From the NCBI RefSeq assembly GCF_018918265.1, contig NZ_JAHLQC010000005.1, forward strand, positions 153,212 to 217,211: 64,000 nt of DNA, given 5' to 3'. The position numbers and the translations under genes are program-made. The notes under the pieces are model-generated. The model did no database searches, had not been told where the DNA came from, and worked only from the letters and a program-made list of their open reading frames with translations. This DNA is from Falcatimonas sp. MSJ-15. GTDB lineage: Bacteria; Bacillota; Clostridia; Lachnospirales; Lachnospiraceae. Position 1 is the first letter of the stretch. Every line of letters begins with the position of its first letter. This document shows positions 63,969 through 64,000 of the stretch, piece after piece.

Positions 63969-64000
63969 ATGATATTAAAGAATCAAATCATAACAAACAT
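63969..64000 (+). CDS. Start of a gene cut by the window end
   Basis: AAGGAGG at 63954-63960 precedes tandem ATGs at 63966 and 63969; the latter has better spacing. Only about ten codons (MILKNQIITN) are visible, so no product can be named. Two ATGTACA boxes (about 63900 and 63925) lie upstream and may be regulator sites. Confidence 0.5.
   Translation, partial: MILKNQIITN

Overview
The window is low-GC Firmicutes DNA. Gene content and style point to a gut Lachnospiraceae: type III glutamine synthetase, a family 9 pectate lyase with a ricin-type module, a YesL-like protein, an orphan UgpC/MsmK sugar-importer ATPase, FtsEX with a secreted peptidoglycan hydrolase, and a YjfB motility protein. 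Lachnospira (Eubacterium) eligens or a close pectin-degrading relative would fit, but that species guess is inference only.

Layout. 1-2.8 kb: truncated glnN, then an XRE regulator coupled to an ImmA/IrrE protease. 2.9-4.4 kb: a DUF4417 gene, a phage/toxin-like gene and a possible immunity gene, bracketed by near-identical 25-bp direct repeats. 4.5-17.1 kb: housekeeping genes (PAS protein, PepT, M42 and M20 peptidases, cyclophilin, HAD-GNAT fusion, YesL) and the secreted pectate lyase. 17.4-23.5 kb: a membrane protein and a five-gene oligopeptide ABC importer. 23.8-24.1 kb: tRNA-Gln and tRNA-Ser. 24.2-45.2 kb: acyl-ACP thioesterase, CvfB, RidA, CPBP protease, YjfB, a repeat-rich zinc-ribbon membrane protein, YitT, UgpC, a PucR/CdaR regulator, ftsE-ftsX-M23 hydrolase, CtpA, a ClC channel and uvrB-uvrA. 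Intergenic gaps in this backbone hold many short tandem repeats (46, 36, 22, 20 and 17 bp units), usually just after a gene, and three copies of a hairpin motif that looks like an IS200/IS605 transposon end.

The 3' end of guaA (47.17 kb) is an integration hot spot. A 9.35-kb mobilizable element lies between copies of a 15-bp core (47162 and 56502). It carries an XRE repressor with a dyad-rich promoter region, an excisionase, a tyrosine integrase, a hairpin-array candidate oriT, MobC, a relaxase and a MarR-MATE efflux cargo. A third, degenerate core at 61031 closes a second segment (56.5-61.0 kb) with no recombinase of its own. That segment encodes only two genes: an MBL-fold hydrolase of ComEC type and a 1055-residue protein that fuses a trypsin-like protease to a GTPase-like P-loop domain split by an insert of about 330 residues. 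I read this pair as a probable anti-phage or conflict system and the most interesting locus here. The window ends with a decayed MBL gene, a small P-loop kinase and an AraC-aminoglycoside phosphotransferase fusion.
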